Shown one piece after another: positions 7,580 through 9,982 of a stretch of DNA of 9,982 nucleotides (position 1 is its first letter; every line of letters starts with the position of its first letter). Source of the stretch: Neisseriaceae bacterium (lineage in GTDB: Bacteria > Pseudomonadota > Gammaproteobacteria > Burkholderiales > UBA11063); assembly GCA_947441745.1 (NCBI GenBank), contig CANEUJ010000056.1:1-9982 (forward strand), read 5' to 3'. A program made the position numbers and the translations under genes. The notes beneath the pieces are model-generated. The model made no database searches, was not told the DNA's origin, and saw only the letters and a program-made list of their open reading frames with translations.

Positions 7580-9388
7580 TTAATGGAAGAAAGAATATAT
7601 CTGATTAGCCAGAATATCACCAATGCCATTTACCTGTTTTAGTTCATCTATTTTAGCCTCAGCAATCGCCTTTGCACTACCAAAGTGTGCTAATAAAGCA
7701 CGTTTTTTATGCACTCCCAAATTGGGGATTTCGCTAAGTACTGAGATTGTCATTTTTTTAATTTGACGCTTACGATGTCCAGTAATAGCAAACCTATGAG
7801 CCTCATCACGCAGTGATTGTAATAATCCAAATATCGAAGCATCATAGCTAATTACCCTACCATCTTCCAAAAGTAGGCGGTCAAACAAAGGGTTTCTATG
7901 CTCACCCTTATATATTCCCAAGCACCTTATTTTATCACATAGATTCATATCAATTAAAACCATTTTTAGTGTTTCTAATTGCAACTTACCGCCATCAATC
8001 AAAATAAGCTCTGGCAGTGGCATTTCTGTATTAGATAACCTCCTCCGAAGCACCGTCTCCATAGCAATTAAATCGTTACCATTAATAGCCATTTTATTAT
8101 AATCCTGACTGAGATTATACTTACGATATTTAGAGTGATCTATTATTCCATTACTATACACAACAAGACCACCTACCGTGTTTTCACCATGATTATGACT
8201 GATATCTATGCATTCTATACGCTTTAATGATTTCATCCCCAATAAAGCCGCTATTTTATCTGCATTACCCTCTAAACCTTTAGAGCTTTGCTCGATAATT
8301 CTATTTAAATTCACATATCCCATCTGATATAGCTGTTGTACTTGATTACTCTTTGTAGATGTAATTGTAATCCCAATTGCTTTATGAAATAAATCTTTAA
8401 ACTCTTCTGATACATTAAATTCACAATAGATCTGTTTTGTGCTTCGATCTTCTAGATAATAACTTTCTAAGAATATTTCAAAAATATTAGCAATATCATT
8501 ATCAATATTATCTAAAACAAAATGTTTATCTCCTATATATAAGCCGTTTCTTAAAATTATCAAGTAAATAAACACCTTATTTACAGAATTCTCACATAAA
8601 ACAAGATCTGCACTTATTGGCTCATTATAATTATTGATTATTTGATTAGCATTTATATGTTTGATTACACCAAGCCTATCTCTAACTATCGCAGCCTGTT
8701 CAAACTCCATTTTTTCTGCGAAATCATACATTTGCTTAGTTAAATTATCAATTACTTTAGCAAATTTACCATTTAGAAAATCAATTGTTTGTGTTACTTG
8801 ATTATGGTAGTCTACTTCGCTTACCAAATTAACGCATGGAGCTGTGCAACGTTGTATTTCGTATAAAACACATGGACGAACTCGGTTTTTAAAAGCACTA
8901 TCTGTACAAGTACGAAGCTTAAAAATTCGCCCTATCATATCCAAATTCTGACGTATAGCCGTACCATTTGGATACGGTCCAAAATAACTATCTTTGCCAT
9001 TTGGTTTGCCTCTATAGCTATCTAATTTGGGATAAGTATGGTTTGACAAACGAAGTAATGGATAACTTTTGTCATCCCGAAAGATAATATTGTATTTGGG
9101 TTTCAAATTTTTAATTAGATTGTTTTCTAAAATCAAAGCCGAGACTTCATTCTCAGTAACCGTAATCTCAATAGTGTGTATTTTAGACACCATGAGACTT
9201 ATTCTAGGAGATAAAGCTTGTGATTTTTGAAAATAAGATTTTACACGTTTATATAAATCAAGTGCCTTACCTACATATAAAAGCTCACCCAAAGATGAAG
9301 TATCGCTAGATTCTTTATAAAATCTATATACCCCAGGTTCATGCGGAATATTTTTTATAAAATCAGGTACACTTACTAATATCTGCAT
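7580..9388 (-). CDS. uvrC: Excinuclease ABC subunit C (UvrC)
   Basis: UvrC makes both incisions flanking a DNA lesion after UvrA/UvrB loading in nucleotide excision repair. At 602 residues it is close to the E. coli length (610). Visible parts: an N-terminal GIY-YIG nuclease (GVY at 19-21, YVG at 38-40, R48, catalytic E88) for the 3' incision; a four-Cys cluster (C161, C173, C181, C185); a UVR motif for UvrB contact (about 212-240, MEFEQAAIVRDRL); an RNase H-like domain for the 5' incision (D395 in IDISH, D439, D465 in LILIDGGK, and His 531/538 in DEAHRFAITGHRKR); and a C-terminal helix-hairpin-helix pair (about 551-602, IPNLGVHKKRALLAHFG and VNGIGDILANQI). The GVY-to-YVG spacing is about six residues longer than in E. 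coli. It starts 8 bases after the ubiA stop with only a weak upstream ribosome site, which suggests translational coupling. Confidence 0.98.
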   Translation of the reverse strand: MQILVSVPDFIKNIPHEPGVYRFYKESSDTSSLGELLYVGKALDLYKRVKSYFQKSQALSPRISLMVSKIHTIEITVTENEVSALILENNLIKNLKPKYNIIFRDDKSYPLLRLSNHTYPKLDSYRGKPNGKDSYFGPYPNGTAIRQNLDMIGRIFKLRTCTDSAFKNRVRPCVLYEIQRCTAPCVNLVSEVDYHNQVTQTIDFLNGKFAKVIDNLTKQMYDFAEKMEFEQAAIVRDRLGVIKHINANQIINNYNEPISADLVLCENSVNKVFIYLIILRNGLYIGDKHFVLDNIDNDIANIFEIFLESYYLEDRSTKQIYCEFNVSEEFKDLFHKAIGITITSTKSNQVQQLYQMGYVNLNRIIEQSSKGLEGNADKIAALLGMKSLKRIECIDISHNHGENTVGGLVVYSNGIIDHSKYRKYNLSQDYNKMAINGNDLIAMETVLRRRLSNTEMPLPELILIDGGKLQLETLKMVLIDMNLCDKIRCLGIYKGEHRNPLFDRLLLEDGRVISYDASIFGLLQSLRDEAHRFAITGHRKRQIKKMTISVLSEIPNLGVHKKRALLAHFGSAKAIAEAKIDELKQVNGIGDILANQIYSFFH

Positions 9389-9396
9389 ATGTAATT

Positions 9397-9982
9397 TTAT
9401 CTAACCATACCAACCACAATACCCAAAAACAATATTACACCTACCCAATTATTTAGTAAAAACATACTAAAATATTTATCTTCTTCGTGTTGCAATAAAG
9501 TTATAATCTGATAAATTAATAAGCCACCTGATAAGCAAAGACATAGGTAATACCCAACATTTAGATGAATTAGTGAACCAAGCCAAAAAAACAATAAGAA
9601 AAAAGCCAAATAACAAAGTCCAATAATTGATACTACAAAACCACCGAAGGTAATTGCTGAAGTTTTTATACCGATTTTTAAATCGTCCTTGATATCAACC
9701 ATTGCATATATTGTATCATAGCCAATTACCCAAAACAAATTAGCAAAAAATAATAAACATGTAATTAGATTGATATTACCATTTATTTCCACAAAAGCCA
9801 TAAGTATACCAACGCTAAAGGCTATACCAAGATAAGCCTGTGGAATTGAAAAAAACCTTTTGAAATAAGGATAACTAATAAATATAATCAATGCTGGAAT
9901 ACTAAGGTAGAGTGTATGTTTATGTAGAAATTTATATGCCAAAATAAATGCCAATAAACTTAAAATAACTCCAAGTATCAAA
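9397..9982 (-). CDS. ubiA: 4-hydroxybenzoate polyprenyltransferase (UbiA), C-terminal part
   Basis: This inner-membrane prenyltransferase attaches the polyprenyl tail to 4-hydroxybenzoate in ubiquinone synthesis. About the last two-thirds of the protein is visible. The frame stays open to the window edge, and the first full codon is TTG (Leu) inside the protein, so the start and the first Asp-rich motif (NDxxDxxxD) are outside. The second Asp-rich motif is present in YDTIYAMVDIKDDLKIGIKTS-type sequence (D89, D96, D99, D100 of the fragment), which binds the prenyl diphosphate through magnesium. SYPYFKRFFSIPQAYLG and LLNNWVGVILFLG also match E. coli UbiA segments. Several long hydrophobic helices are evident. 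It is the first visible gene of the minus-strand cluster; whether an upstream gene such as ubiC precedes it cannot be seen. Confidence 0.95.
   Translation of the reverse strand, partial: LILGVILSLLAFILAYKFLHKHTLYLSIPALIIFISYPYFKRFFSIPQAYLGIAFSVGILMAFVEINGNINLITCLLFFANLFWVIGYDTIYAMVDIKDDLKIGIKTSAITFGGFVVSIIGLCYLAFFLLFFWLGSLIHLNVGYYLCLCLSGGLLIYQIITLLQHEEDKYFSMFLLNNWVGVILFLGIVVGMVR

Overview
The window is AT-rich throughout (short stretches counted by eye run from under 20% to about 38% GC). It carries one very long plus-strand gene on the left and four tightly packed housekeeping genes on the minus strand. The UbiA, UvrC, PgsA and RpoD sequences all resemble their gammaproteobacterial counterparts, and uvrC is followed directly by pgsA as in E. 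coli. Low GC plus these families suggests an AT-rich gammaproteobacterium, for example a Francisella/Fastidiosibacter-type or Legionella/Coxiella-type lineage. That placement is a low-confidence inference.

Left part (1-4686, plus strand): the 3' portion of an Rhs/YD-repeat protein whose reading frame is open from the first base, so its true start lies off the window. It has a long Ser/Thr/Asn/Tyr-rich YD-repeat shell, a recognisable Rhs-associated core ending in DPSGH (3895-4020), and a 221-residue variable C-terminal region of unrecognised function. That C-terminal region contains a Gly/Ala-rich hydrophobic stretch and a duplicated nine-residue motif. No immunity-type gene follows. The gene runs into an 18-bp perfect hairpin that can serve as a terminator for both converging transcription units.

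Right part (4792-9982, minus strand, read right to left): ubiA (5' end off the window), uvrC, pgsA and rpoD, separated by 8, 19 and 42 bases, which looks like one transcription unit. The products act in ubiquinone synthesis, nucleotide excision repair, acidic phospholipid synthesis and primary transcription. Gene order suggests co-transcription, not a shared pathway. The primary sigma factor is unusually long (720 residues against 613 in E. coli), with a basic N-terminal extension and an acidic C-terminal tail beyond region 4.

The points most worth a second look are the Rhs C-terminal module with no visible immunity partner and a shifted codon preference, and the charged extensions at both ends of RpoD. 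I see no RNA gene, CRISPR array, insertion sequence or complete mobile element. No gene-free stretch exceeds about 110 bases.
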